DNA from: an uncultured Eubacterium sp. | GTDB taxonomy: Bacteria; Bacillota; Clostridia; Lachnospirales; Lachnospiraceae | DNA: 64,000 nucleotides | Direction of reading: 5' to 3' | Assembly (NCBI GenBank): GCA_947089855.1 | Contig: CAMUML010000013.1 | Coordinates: forward strand, 1 to 64,000 | Shown: positions 17,189-25,852 of the stretch, piece after piece | Layout of the letters: every line of letters begins with the position of its first letter | Position numbering within the stretch: the stretch's first letter is position 1 | Notes under the pieces: model-generated | What the model was told of the DNA's origin: nothing | Databases searched by the model: none | Seen by the model: the letters and a program-made list of their open reading frames with translations, nothing else | Made by a program: the position numbers and the translations under genes

Positions 17189-19093
17189 ATGTCATGGTAT
17201 GACGAGGCAGTATTTTATCACATTTATCCATTGGGGCTTACAGGGGCGCCAAAGCAGAATCCATACGGGGAGCCGCAGCATCGCCTGAACACGCTGGTTC
17301 CCTGGATTACCCATATCCGGGAAATTGGGTGCAATGCGCTTTATATCGGCCCGCTGTTTGAATCGGTAGGGCATGGGTACGAAACGACAGATTATAAGAA
17401 ACTGGACAGCCGCCTTGGGACAAACGAAGACCTAGCCAATTTTGTTTCCGAATGCCATAAGCAGGGGGTCAAAGTAATTTTTGACGGGGTGTTCAACCAT
17501 ACCGGCCGTGATTTTTTCGCATTCCAGGATATTAAGAAAAACAGGGAAAATTCCCCTTATAAAGACTGGTACTGCAATGTAAACTTTTGGGGCAACAATG
17601 AATACAACGATGGGTTTTCTTATGAAAACTGGGGTGGGTACAACCTGCTTGTCAAGTTAAACCAGCATAATCCGGCGGTACGCGATTATATCAGCAGCGT
17701 CGTGCGTTTTTGGGCCAGTGAATTTGACATTGATGGAATCCGCCTGGATGCTGCGGATGTCTTGGATTTTAACTATATGCATACACTGCGGCAGGTAGCC
17801 GAAGAAGTAAAGCCGGATTTTTGGCTGATGGGCGAAGTGATCCACGGCGACTATACCCGCTGGGTCAATGAAGGCACGCTGCATTCCGTTACGAATTATA
17901 ATTTACATAAGGCATTATATTCAGGACACAACGACCATAATTATTTTGAGATCGCCCATACGGTAAAACGCCTGTACGATATGGGGGGCAGCCGTCCAGA
18001 CGGCCTAAAACTTTACAACTTTGTAGATAACCATGATGTGGAACGCATCTATACAAAACTAAACAATAAAGCGCATTTTACGCCGGTACATATCCTGCTT
18101 TATACGCTGCCAGGCGTCCCTTCCATTTACTATGGCTCCGAATTTGGGCTGGAAGGGAAAAAAGAGCGGTTTTCAGACGATTCGCTGCGTCCGGCGCTGT
18201 CACTGGATGATTATGCGGGTGCAGTGGAAAAAAATTCCTTTACCCGCCTGATCGCCGCACTTGGCAAAGTACGCCAGCGCACAAAAGCGCTTTCTTATGG
18301 CATTTATAAAGAATTGCTTCTGACCAACCGCCAATATGCATTTGCAAGGGACTATAACGGTGAATGCGTATTGGTAACTGTAAATAACGACGACAGTGAT
18401 TATGTCATGACCCTGCCTGCTGGTATTGCGCCAAAATATATCGGTGCGCTGTCCGGCGAAGAAGTATCTGTAAACGGCGGAAATATTGTCGTGAATGTAA
18501 AGGCGAACAGCGGGGACATCTGGCTGCCATCTACCGGAGCCTGCCAGGAAGAAGAGGAGAAGGCGGCAGCAGTTGTATTGGATGTCAAAGACGCCGTAAA
18601 ATCAGGTGCAGCACAGAAAAAAGAAGGATCGGAAAATGCCAGCACATCCAACAGCAGCGCAAATGAGGCAGGAAGCGGCCATGCAGCTGCATCAGCATCC
18701 GGCAGCACTGGCGCTTTGGAATCGGACAGTACCGGCAATGCAGCGGGAAGCGGCAGTACCAGTGCAGTACAAAGCGGCGCAGCCAGCGATGGCAATACCA
18801 GTACCATGCCAGGCAGTACAGGCAGCACCACAGGCAGCGGTGCATCCGGTAAAGCAGGCAGTACCAGCACCGCCACAGGCAGCAGTACTGGCGTAGCAGG
18901 CGGTGCAGTGCCGACGGCATCCGGTGCAGAAACGGAAACAGAGGAGTTCCGGAAAGGGAAAATCGCCGGGCTGCAGGAGGCAATCCTTGCAATTATGGAA
19001 AAAAATGGCCCGGTAACCGACCAGATGCGCAGGGATGTTTACGACAATGTATACCACGATTCCCTGATTGCCTGGGTGAAAAGCTTCCGCTAA
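17189..19093 (+). CDS. GH13 alpha-amylase family enzyme, intracellular, with low-complexity linker
   Basis: A 634-aa protein with no signal peptide. The (beta/alpha)8 barrel has all GH13 signatures: FDGVFNHTGRD, DGIRLDAAD with nucleophile D187, LMGEV with acid/base E216, and FVDNHD with D283. It should act on short alpha-glucans or maltodextrins in the cytoplasm; exact specificity is not clear. After a small beta domain (about 385-445) come about 110 residues made almost only of Ser, Gly, Ala and Thr (about 470-580), then a conserved-looking helical tail (GKIAGLQEAILAIMEKNGPV...). Such a linker is rare in cytoplasmic enzymes. An AGGAGG site precedes the ATG and a strong terminator follows. 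Confidence 0.9.
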   Translation: MSWYDEAVFYHIYPLGLTGAPKQNPYGEPQHRLNTLVPWITHIREIGCNALYIGPLFESVGHGYETTDYKKLDSRLGTNEDLANFVSECHKQGVKVIFDGVFNHTGRDFFAFQDIKKNRENSPYKDWYCNVNFWGNNEYNDGFSYENWGGYNLLVKLNQHNPAVRDYISSVVRFWASEFDIDGIRLDAADVLDFNYMHTLRQVAEEVKPDFWLMGEVIHGDYTRWVNEGTLHSVTNYNLHKALYSGHNDHNYFEIAHTVKRLYDMGGSRPDGLKLYNFVDNHDVERIYTKLNNKAHFTPVHILLYTLPGVPSIYYGSEFGLEGKKERFSDDSLRPALSLDDYAGAVEKNSFTRLIAALGKVRQRTKALSYGIYKELLLTNRQYAFARDYNGECVLVTVNNDDSDYVMTLPAGIAPKYIGALSGEEVSVNGGNIVVNVKANSGDIWLPSTGACQEEEEKAAAVVLDVKDAVKSGAAQKKEGSENASTSNSSANEAGSGHAAASASGSTGALESDSTGNAAGSGSTSAVQSGAASDGNTSTMPGSTGSTTGSGASGKAGSTSTATGSSTGVAGGAVPTASGAETETEEFRKGKIAGLQEAILAIMEKNGPVTDQMRRDVYDNVYHDSLIAWVKSFR

Positions 19094-19141
19094 AAATATA
19101 TCTGTAACAGTACGCACGTAAACGGAACACGTTACAGCGCC

Positions 19142-19173
19142 AGCCGCCATTGTTAACAGTGGCGGCTTTTTTT
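19142..19173 (+). terminator. Rho-independent terminator of the GH13 gene
   Basis: Perfect 8-bp stem AGCCGCCA (19142-19149) with TGGCGGCT (19160-19167), 10-base loop, followed by seven T. Confidence 0.9.
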
Positions 19174-19292
19174 ATATGTTTTTGCCAATGCGCAAGTATC
19201 CCCCAGGGAGGCTTGCGCACATTTTTTTGATATGGGAAAATAAGGGGAAGCGAAACACGGTACCAAAATACAATACAAAGAGGTTTGAAGCT

Positions 19293-20849
19293 ATGAAAAA
19301 ATATCTTTCCATACTGCTGGCAATTGCCCTTCTGTCCGGGCTGGCTGCTTGCGGGCAGGCCAATACAAAGCCGGTATCCAATGCCCAGGCAGCGGGCCGT
19401 TCCGTACTGGTATATGGCAGCAACGATTATACCAGGATCAACCCGGCCATGGACGAACACGGGGAAATCAATATTCTGCTGTTTAACGGGCTTACGGCGC
19501 ACGACGGCAGCAATGCGGTAGTCCCTGGCCTGGCAAAACGCTGGGAGTTTGATAAACAGGACTGTACCTATACATTTTATCTGGAAGAAACGGCTGCCTG
19601 GCACGATGGAGAGCCATTTACGGCGGAAGATGTAAAGTTTACTATAGAAGCAGTCATGGATCCAGAAAACGGTTCCGAAAATGCACCGAATTTTGAGGAT
19701 GTCCGTAAAATTACAGTCCTTGACAGCCATACGGTTTCTTTTCAGCTGGATGCGCCAAACGTAGCGTTTCTGGATTATATGGCAATGCCGGTCCTGCCAA
19801 AACATTTACTGGAAGGCGAAGATATGCAGGAATCGGATTTTTTTAGAAATCCAGTCGGAACCGGGCCGTATAAGCTCGAAAGCTGGGATGCCGGCCAGGC
19901 CATTACCCTTGTGAAAAACGACGCCTATTTCAAAGGGGCGCCGAAAATAGATACCATTATCTTTAAAATCGTACCCGACAGCCATGCCAAAGCAATCCAG
20001 CTGGAATCCGGCGAGCTGGACTTGGCACAGCTGACGCCAAAGGATACGCAGCTGTTTGCGGGCAAGGAAGGGTACCGCAGCTATCCTATGAAGACCTCCG
20101 ACTACCGCGGCATCCTGTTTAACTTTCAGAATGCCTACTGGGAAAAAAACAGGGACCTCATCCCTGCCATATGTTATGCAATCGACCGCGAAGCCATTAT
20201 AAATGCTGTTTTGCTGGGGCAGGGTATTGCTGCCTACGGCCCGCTGCAGCGCAATATTTATAACAACGAAAATGTAGAACACTATGAATATAACCCGAAA
20301 AAAGCAGCGCAGGTCCTCACATCTGTTGGCTGTACAATGGGCGACGACGGGTTTTACCAAAGGGATGGAAAAACCGTAGGCTTTACCATCAGCGTCAGCG
20401 CAGGCGACCAGGTACGGATTGATATGGCGCAGGCAGCCGCACAGTGCCTGCAGCAAGCCGGCATCCAGGCAGATGTAGATATACTGGCGCAGCCGGACTG
20501 GAGCGGGCAGGAAGCCTACTTAATCGGATGGGGCAGCCCATTTGATGCAGACGACCATACCTATAAAGTGTTTGGCACTGGCAAAGGGGCAAACTACAGC
20601 GCATATTCCAATGCACAGGTAGACAAATACCTGACAATCGCCCGCCAGTCCGATCATACAAAAGTGCGTGCAAAGGCATATGATAAATTCCAGGAAGCAC
20701 TTGCACAAGACCCGCCATATGCTTTTATCTGTTATGTCGATGCCGATTATGTGGCAGATTCCAGCATAAAGGGCATAACGCCCGATACAGTACTGGGGCA
20801 TCATGGCGTGGGCATATTTTGGAATGCAGCGGAGTGGACCATAGAATAG
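19293..20849 (+). CDS. Oligopeptide/nickel-type ABC transporter substrate-binding lipoprotein
   Basis: A 518-aa SBP_bac_5 protein with a lipoprotein signal: basic start, hydrophobic core and lipobox LAAC near residue 21. The body has family landmarks: ARRL-type N-lobe text AKRWEFDKQDCTYTFYL, AWHDGEPFTAEDVKFTIEAV, NPVGTGPYKLESWDAGQAIT and AICYAIDREAIINAVL. It would capture a peptide-like or nickel-chelate ligand outside the membrane. I start at ATG 19293 (AAAGAGG site, clean signal peptide); the frame extends upstream to 19176 through the GH13 terminator without support. It is followed 40 bp later by the fused ATPase gene. Confidence 0.93.
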   Translation: MKKYLSILLAIALLSGLAACGQANTKPVSNAQAAGRSVLVYGSNDYTRINPAMDEHGEINILLFNGLTAHDGSNAVVPGLAKRWEFDKQDCTYTFYLEETAAWHDGEPFTAEDVKFTIEAVMDPENGSENAPNFEDVRKITVLDSHTVSFQLDAPNVAFLDYMAMPVLPKHLLEGEDMQESDFFRNPVGTGPYKLESWDAGQAITLVKNDAYFKGAPKIDTIIFKIVPDSHAKAIQLESGELDLAQLTPKDTQLFAGKEGYRSYPMKTSDYRGILFNFQNAYWEKNRDLIPAICYAIDREAIINAVLLGQGIAAYGPLQRNIYNNENVEHYEYNPKKAAQVLTSVGCTMGDDGFYQRDGKTVGFTISVSAGDQVRIDMAQAAAQCLQQAGIQADVDILAQPDWSGQEAYLIGWGSPFDADDHTYKVFGTGKGANYSAYSNAQVDKYLTIARQSDHTKVRAKAYDKFQEALAQDPPYAFICYVDADYVADSSIKGITPDTVLGHHGVGIFWNAAEWTIE

Positions 20850-20889
20850 TACATTCTGGCGGCCTGCAGTATAGAAAGAGGCGGATACG

Positions 20890-22758
20890 ATGCCAAATAT
20901 ATTAGAAGTTAAAAATTTAGCAGTCAGCATTGAAACCCCGCAAGGGGACGTCCAGGCGGTACGTGGCGTAAGCTTTGCAGTAGGCCAGGGTGAAACGCTT
21001 GCCATAGTGGGCGAATCCGGCTGCGGCAAAAGCGTCCTTTGCAAAAGCATCCTAAAGCTGCTGCCGGCTACGGCAAAGGTCAAAACCGGCAGCATAACGG
21101 TTAACGGCGTGGATATTACCAATTACCGCGAACGGGAGATGCGCGGGCTGCGCGGCAACGTATGCGCAATGATACTCCAAGACCCTATGGGCGCGTTAAA
21201 TCCAGCCATGACGGCTGGCGCCCAGATTGCCGAAGCAATTGCCATCCACCAGCCCAAGCTGTCCAAAGCGCAAATAGAAAGCCGTGTCATAGAACTGCTG
21301 GAACTAGTAGGCATCGACCATCCAAAACAGCGCAGCAGGCAGTACCCTTACCAGTTTTCCGGCGGAATGCGCCAGCGCACCGTAATCGCCATTGCATTGG
21401 CAGCAGGCCCGGCCCTCCTGCTTGCGGACGAGCCAGCTACCGCACTGGATGCGGCCATGCAGGCCCAGGTCTTGCATCTGTTAAAAGAAATACAAGGCAG
21501 ATTGGGTACAGCCATTGTACTGGTAACGCACGACCTTTGTGCCGCTGCCGCCGCAGACCGTATAGCTGTAATGTATGCTGGAAAAATAGTAGAGACAGGC
21601 ACCTCAGAAGAAATTTTTGGAAGCCCCAGGCATCCATATACATGGGGGCTGATACAGGCCCACCCAGCTTATGCCAAAGAAAAAGGCGTCCTAAAGCCCA
21701 TCCCGGGCATGCCGCCTACACTCCTTCATCCGCCCAAAGGGGATGCATTTGCCAGCCGTAACATCTACGCACTAGACATCGATTACGAGCAGCCGCCTCC
21801 AATGTTCCATATAAAAGGCACACACTATGCTGCAACTTGGCTGCTGGATAAGCGTGCACCCGCCGTAACAGCACCCAGAAACAAAGACGCAGGCAAAGGC
21901 AGTACCAGCCAGCCATCCATTGCACAAAAAACTACAAAAGAAATCCTTCTGGACGTACAGCACCTGTCCCATATATTTCCCCTCTCAAAAAAAGCATCCA
22001 TCCATGCAGTTGACGATTTATCGTTTCAAATACACAAAGGGGAGGTATTCGGCCTAATCGGGGCATCCGGCAGTGGCAAATCAACCGTAGCCCGCTGCAT
22101 TATGAACCTCTGCCAGCCAGCAGCTGGCAGCATCTATTACAAAGGCATTGATACCTGCAGCCGGAAAGCATTCCGTGCGAACAAAAAAATGCTCCAGTCC
22201 ATGCGCCAGATCATTTTCCAGGATTCCAATTCCAGCCTGAATCCGCGTATGAAAGTATGTGACATTATCACAGAGCCATTAAAAATACAGCGGCAAACCC
22301 CGCTGCGCGGTTCCATGCGCGAAGAAGCCAGGTTCCAGATGCAGGCAGTCGGGCTGGATACCGGGTATCTGGACAAATATCCATTTGAATTGTCCGGCGG
22401 CCAGCGGCAGCGGGTAGCGATCGCAAGGGCGCTGGTAATGGAACCGGATCTTTTGGTAGCAGACGAGCCGCTGGCATCGCTGGATGTATCCATTCAGGCA
22501 CAAATTGTAAACTTGTTCCAGCATTTACAGGCAGAACATGGCTTTTCCTTCCTGTTTATTGCACATGACCTTGCAATGGCGCGGTTTTTGTGTGACCGTA
22601 TTGGCGTAATGAAGGAAGGAAGGCTTGTGGAGGTTGCATCGGCTGTGGAATTGTTTGCACGGCCACAGCATCCTTATACAAAAATGTTGCTGGCCGCGGC
22701 CCCGGTGCCCAGGTTTTTTGAGGAGCCGGCTGCGGGGACTGTGCATGGGTGCGGTTGA
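20890..22758 (+). CDS. Fused OppD-OppF type ABC transporter ATPase
   Basis: A 622-aa protein joining the two ATPases of a peptide-type importer. The first ATPase (about 1-260) has Walker A GESGCGKS, signature FSGGMRQR and Walker B LLLADEPATALD, then the OppD-type C-terminal segment (about 255-330). After a linker rich in Lys and Thr, the second (about 350-615) has Walker A GASGSGKS (about 392), signature LSGGQRQR and Walker B LLVADEPLASLD. All catalytic Glu and His residues are present. It serves the permeases at 25853 and 26860, from which about 3 kb of repeats and one gene now separate it. Confidence 0.93.
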   Translation: MPNILEVKNLAVSIETPQGDVQAVRGVSFAVGQGETLAIVGESGCGKSVLCKSILKLLPATAKVKTGSITVNGVDITNYREREMRGLRGNVCAMILQDPMGALNPAMTAGAQIAEAIAIHQPKLSKAQIESRVIELLELVGIDHPKQRSRQYPYQFSGGMRQRTVIAIALAAGPALLLADEPATALDAAMQAQVLHLLKEIQGRLGTAIVLVTHDLCAAAAADRIAVMYAGKIVETGTSEEIFGSPRHPYTWGLIQAHPAYAKEKGVLKPIPGMPPTLLHPPKGDAFASRNIYALDIDYEQPPPMFHIKGTHYAATWLLDKRAPAVTAPRNKDAGKGSTSQPSIAQKTTKEILLDVQHLSHIFPLSKKASIHAVDDLSFQIHKGEVFGLIGASGSGKSTVARCIMNLCQPAAGSIYYKGIDTCSRKAFRANKKMLQSMRQIIFQDSNSSLNPRMKVCDIITEPLKIQRQTPLRGSMREEARFQMQAVGLDTGYLDKYPFELSGGQRQRVAIARALVMEPDLLVADEPLASLDVSIQAQIVNLFQHLQAEHGFSFLFIAHDLAMARFLCDRIGVMKEGRLVEVASAVELFARPQHPYTKMLLAAAPVPRFFEEPAAGTVHGCG

Positions 22759-22820
22759 AAGGCGGGGATGGATGCTTGGGCGTAGGAATGGGAAGCTGGG
22801 GGGATGGCTGCCCGGACGCT

Positions 22821-23048
22821 GCATCCAGAAGCGGGGGCTTTCCGGCTGTACCGCTGCGAAATGCAGGAACCTCTAAGCATTCTGTGCCGAGGTTGCCGTA
22901 GCCGGACGAACCGGGGATTGACCCGCCGTCCGTGGCGGCAATCCCCAATTCCTGGCATCCGTGCCCGGAAATTCTGATGGTGCCAGAATGCTAAGAGGTT
23001 CCAGCATTTCTCCGCAGGTACAGCCGGAAAGCCCCCGCTTCTGGATGC
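22821..23048. repeat. Long GC-rich palindrome, left border of the island splitting the opp genes
   Basis: Starting 63 bp after the oppDF stop, arms of about 70 bp pair across the element. GCATCCAGAAGCGGGGGCTT on the left (22821-22840) matches the complement of the right end at 23029-23048. Further in, GGAACCTCTAAGCATTCTG pairs with CAGAATGCTAAGAGGTTCC with few mismatches. The core contains GGGGATTG/CAATCCCC. A related palindrome lies at 25422-25655 on the other side of the island. It encodes no protein. Confidence 0.8.
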
Positions 23049-23137
23049 GGCTGGCCTTGGAAATGGTAGGTGTGGACTGCATGATTCTTTATCTGGTATT
23101 GTTACTTTTCACGGGGTAGGGAAAAGCTCCTTTTGTT

Positions 23138-23544
23138 GTTATTATTCACGGGCAATGTCATTTACTTAAGCCATCTGGCCCTTGACCAGTATTAGAAAAC
23201 ATCTGATAATTCAAGGCTTTACATAGCTGAATTTCAGCAGGAAAGAGCCTAAGTAAATGACATTGATTCACGGGCCAGGAATGCGCATAAACTGCGCATT
23301 CTGTGAGAACATGATTCAGGAGTGAGGGGCGATTTTGCGAAGCAAACTTCCAATATCGCCCCGAACGGTTACTATGAGCGGCCCCGGCCGTGAATAGTAA
23401 CTTACTATTCACGGGCCAGGAATGCGCATAAACTGCGCATTCCGTGAGAACATGATTCAGGAGTGAGGGGCGATTTTGCGACGCAAACTTCCAATATCGC
23501 CTTGAAAGGTTACTATGAGCGGCCCCCAGGCCGTGAATAGTAAC
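23138..23544. mobile_element. Head-to-tail dimer of the GTTAC-ended MITE
   Basis: Two units lie in the same orientation. The first (23138-23401) contains the nested 113-bp element; the second (23402-23544) is plain. They meet at GTAAC-TTACT, so the second unit lacks its first G. The pair as a whole is flanked by one perfect 8-bp duplication, CTTTTGTT (23130-23137 and 23545-23552), so the dimer moved as a unit or formed in place from one insertion. Confidence 0.85.
23153..23265. mobile_element. Second copy of the 113-bp nested element, internally reversed
   Basis: Same ends, same length and same ATTCACGGG duplication (23144-23152 and 23266-23274) as the copy inside the recQ MITE. Its interior is the reverse complement of that copy: AAGCCATCTGGCCCTTGACC at the left here appears complemented at the right there. 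Confidence 0.85.
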
Positions 23545-23736
23545 CTTTTGTTAGCATCATGCAAAACGGTTTACAATTTTTTATTGATTTTATCGCATGG
23601 TAGGACTAAACTGGTTACAGGGCAGGATTTGCACCAGCTGCATGGCATCCATGCGGGATTTTTAGAAGTGCAGCCTGCGCAGAGTTTTAGAATTATATAG
23701 ATAGTTTTTGAAAGATTGAAAGGGGAATCAGGAATC

Positions 23737-25020
23737 ATGTTGATCAGGAATCAGGTTAGAATAATTGCATCAGTTTTACTGGCTGCTGTCCTTACAGGGG
23801 CATTTCTTTTCGGGGGCCAGATTGGGGCAATGGATGTAATGGCAAAGACAGTGACAGAAATCTATAAGGAAACCCATGGTGATGCTGATTTTGAGATTCG
23901 TATCGGAAGCAAAAAAACGGTAAAGGTGGTGCTATATACGGAAAGTTCTGCCAGCCCTGCTAAGAAGGTTGCTTTTACCAGCAGTAAGAAGGGGATTATT
24001 TCCGTGGGGAAAGCCACGTATAAAAAGATGGCATATACGGATTGGTATGGGAATAAACACGCCGCTTACAGAGCTATTGTTAAGGTGTCGCCTGAAAAGG
24101 TTGGTACAACAACCCTGACTGCTAAAACGCAAAGTGGAAAAAAAGTCCAGTGGAAGGTGGTAGTGAAAAATGCTTTTACAGAACAAATGGCAGAGGGCGA
24201 GCTGGGATTTATTAAGTGGATGCTGGAAAAGGATGGCTTAACAGAGGATCAGAAAACAGACTTGAATCAGGCAAAACGGATTTTAGAGCTGGCATCCCAG
24301 GAAAAGATCTCTGACTGGCTTCCAAGCCTTAAGAATTCCTATGGACGAAAAGTTAAAGATGGGGCTACGTTGGATTGTAGTAAAAAAACCGATGCAGCGC
24401 ATATTTCCAATCTTCATGCAAATTACATAGCTTACAAGAAATTAGCAGAACTGCAAGGGAAAGACGCTTATCGAAAAATTTATTTAAAAGATGCTTATAC
24501 AAACATAGCTTCGCTGCCGAATGGGGGAGAGCCGTATACAAATTTTACAGTTATAGCCGGCAGCATGGTTGATGAAGACAGGTTCGACGTGTATGGCAGC
24601 CATAACCCTCGTTGGGGTGAAATATCAGCTGATTATAAGGCAGGCGATGATGATAGCGTAGAATCCTATGATTTTGCGTCCGCTGAGGTCTGGGCAAGCC
24701 CTTCCGACGCGGAATCTGCTGTTTCTATGTGGTTCGGTGAGAGAGAGCTGGTGGACGATGCTGTGAAGGGTTTAGGATACAAGAAGGGCAGCATGACTGC
24801 CGCCCAGCTGGATAAGGCATTAGACCAGGCTGGTGAAAATGGGGTTATTGGCCATTATACATTTTGCCTTTATGCGGACCACAATGATATCGTAGGATTT
24901 GCGTCCAGCAGTTATGGAAGTCTTGGCCATAGGATGTGGCGGGACGAGGATATGGCAAGATATACATTTAAGGAAATGGATGATTATGTTACAGAGTATC
25001 TGAATGAGATAGGGTATTAA
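23737..25020 (+). CDS. Secreted protein with an Ig-like N-terminal domain and a possible CAP/SCP-like domain
   Basis: A 427-aa exported protein with a signal peptide (basic start, long hydrophobic core, likely cleavage after VMAKT or nearby, about residue 31). Residues about 40-145 look like a bacterial Ig-like (BIG2-type) fold: GSKKTVKVVLYT, KKGIISVGKATYK, GTTTLTAKTQSGKKVQWKVVV. The C-terminal half has AEVWASPSDAESAVSMWF, then GVIGHYTFCLYADHNDIVGF, in the order and spacing of CAP-domain proteins (AVxxWxxE ... GHYTQ). The match is partial and some catalytic-type residues are absent. I prefer ATG 23737; the TTG at 23716 lacks a ribosome site. The gene is an insert between oppDF and oppB. Confidence 0.6.
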   Translation: MLIRNQVRIIASVLLAAVLTGAFLFGGQIGAMDVMAKTVTEIYKETHGDADFEIRIGSKKTVKVVLYTESSASPAKKVAFTSSKKGIISVGKATYKKMAYTDWYGNKHAAYRAIVKVSPEKVGTTTLTAKTQSGKKVQWKVVVKNAFTEQMAEGELGFIKWMLEKDGLTEDQKTDLNQAKRILELASQEKISDWLPSLKNSYGRKVKDGATLDCSKKTDAAHISNLHANYIAYKKLAELQGKDAYRKIYLKDAYTNIASLPNGGEPYTNFTVIAGSMVDEDRFDVYGSHNPRWGEISADYKAGDDDSVESYDFASAEVWASPSDAESAVSMWFGERELVDDAVKGLGYKKGSMTAAQLDKALDQAGENGVIGHYTFCLYADHNDIVGFASSSYGSLGHRMWRDEDMARYTFKEMDDYVTEYLNEIGY

Positions 25021-25135
25021 AGTGTGAAACAATGACATTGGCCGTTTCTCAAAAGATTTCCGATAACCTGCATCTATTGTATATATCCCCACCCCATGAA
25101 AAGTAAACTGGTATCAATCAAGTTTGGAAGTTCAA

Positions 25136-25318
25136 AATGAATGGAAAAGCGCTAAAAGGACTTCTGCATGTTGAATAGGAAAGAGCTAAAAGGACTTCTG
25201 CATGCTGAAAAGGAAAGAGCTAAAAGGGCTTCTGCATGCTGAATGGAAAAGCACTAAAAGGACTTCTGTGTGCTGAATGGGAAAGCGCTCAAGGACTTCT
25301 GCGTGATGAATGGGGTAA
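25136..25318. repeat. 34-bp tandem repeat, about five units
   Basis: Units such as GCTAAAAGGACTTCTGCATG plus 14 bases start at 25151, 25185, 25219, 25253 and 25287, exactly 34 bp apart, with few differences. They contain short frames in several phases but no conserved frame or ribosome site. There are no unique spacers, so it is not CRISPR. Confidence 0.85.
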
Positions 25319-25421
25319 GTATAAAAAACATTGCGTAATGGGTGGAACAATTTTCCAGGAAAATCCACTAAAATATGGAAACAGAAGGCCATGCATACCA
25401 GTAGATTGCTGCCAAAAAACA

Positions 25422-25655
25422 GCCGCATCCGGAAGCTGGGGATTTCCTGGGATGCCTGCGGAGAAATGCTGGAACCTCTTAGCATTCTGCCGTTGTCAGA
25501 ATTTCCGGGCACGGATGCCCGGAAAAGGGGATTGCCGCCACGGACGGCGAGTCAATCCCCGGTTCGTCCGGCGCCAATAACCTTGGCACAGAATGCTTAG
25601 AGGTTCCTGCGTTTCGTAGCGGCATCTCAGGAAAGCCCCAGCTTTCGGATGCAGC
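25422..25655. repeat. Long GC-rich palindrome, right border of the island splitting the opp genes
   Basis: GCCGCATCCGGAAGCTGGGG on the left pairs, with two mismatches, with the right end (25636-25655). GGAACCTCTTAGCATTCTG pairs with CAGAATGCTTAGAGGTTCC. Arms total about 67 bp. The core (GGGGATTGCCGCC, GGCGAGTCAATCCCC) matches the palindrome at 22821-23048 in reverse orientation. Confidence 0.8.
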
Positions 25656-25777
25656 GTCCGCCCAGCCATCCCCCATCCGGATGCAGCGTTCCGCCCAGCC
25701 ATCCCCCATCCGGATGCAGCGTTCCGCCCAGCCATCCCCCATCCGGATGCAGCGTCCGCCCGGCCACCCCTCCCCTG
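25647..25777. repeat. 33-bp tandem repeat growing from the palindrome edge
   Basis: GGATGCAGCG starts at 25647, 25679, 25712 and 25745, giving units of 32-33 bp (GGATGCAGCGTTCCGCCCAG plus 13 bases). The first unit overlaps the right end of the palindrome, so the array looks like slippage on that end. It stays open in the oppB frame and would encode MQRPPSHPPSGCSVPPSHPP-like text. Confidence 0.85.
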
Positions 25778-25852
25778 ACCAGTCTACACAGCAGCGGGAG
25801 GGCCACCCAAACAACACCCAGAAAATCCCAGAAACAAAGGAGGCGCATCTCA

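Noticed and set aside
18400..19150. Long open frames on the minus strand opposite the GH13 gene, including Cys/Trp-rich text
   Set aside because: They are shadows of the Ser/Gly/Ala repeat codons; no ribosome site, no family resemblance, and the plus-strand gene is clearly real.
23158..23412. Short frames in the MITEs (also at 31377-31649) giving similar peptides such as SGRYWKFASQNRPSLLNHVL
   Set aside because: They recur only because the MITE recurs; no ribosome site and no transposase motif, so the element looks non-coding.
25136..25318. Possible CRISPR array
   Set aside because: The 34-bp units follow each other directly with no unique spacers and no cas genes are present; the same holds for the 45-bp array at 40131 and the 33-bp array at 25647.
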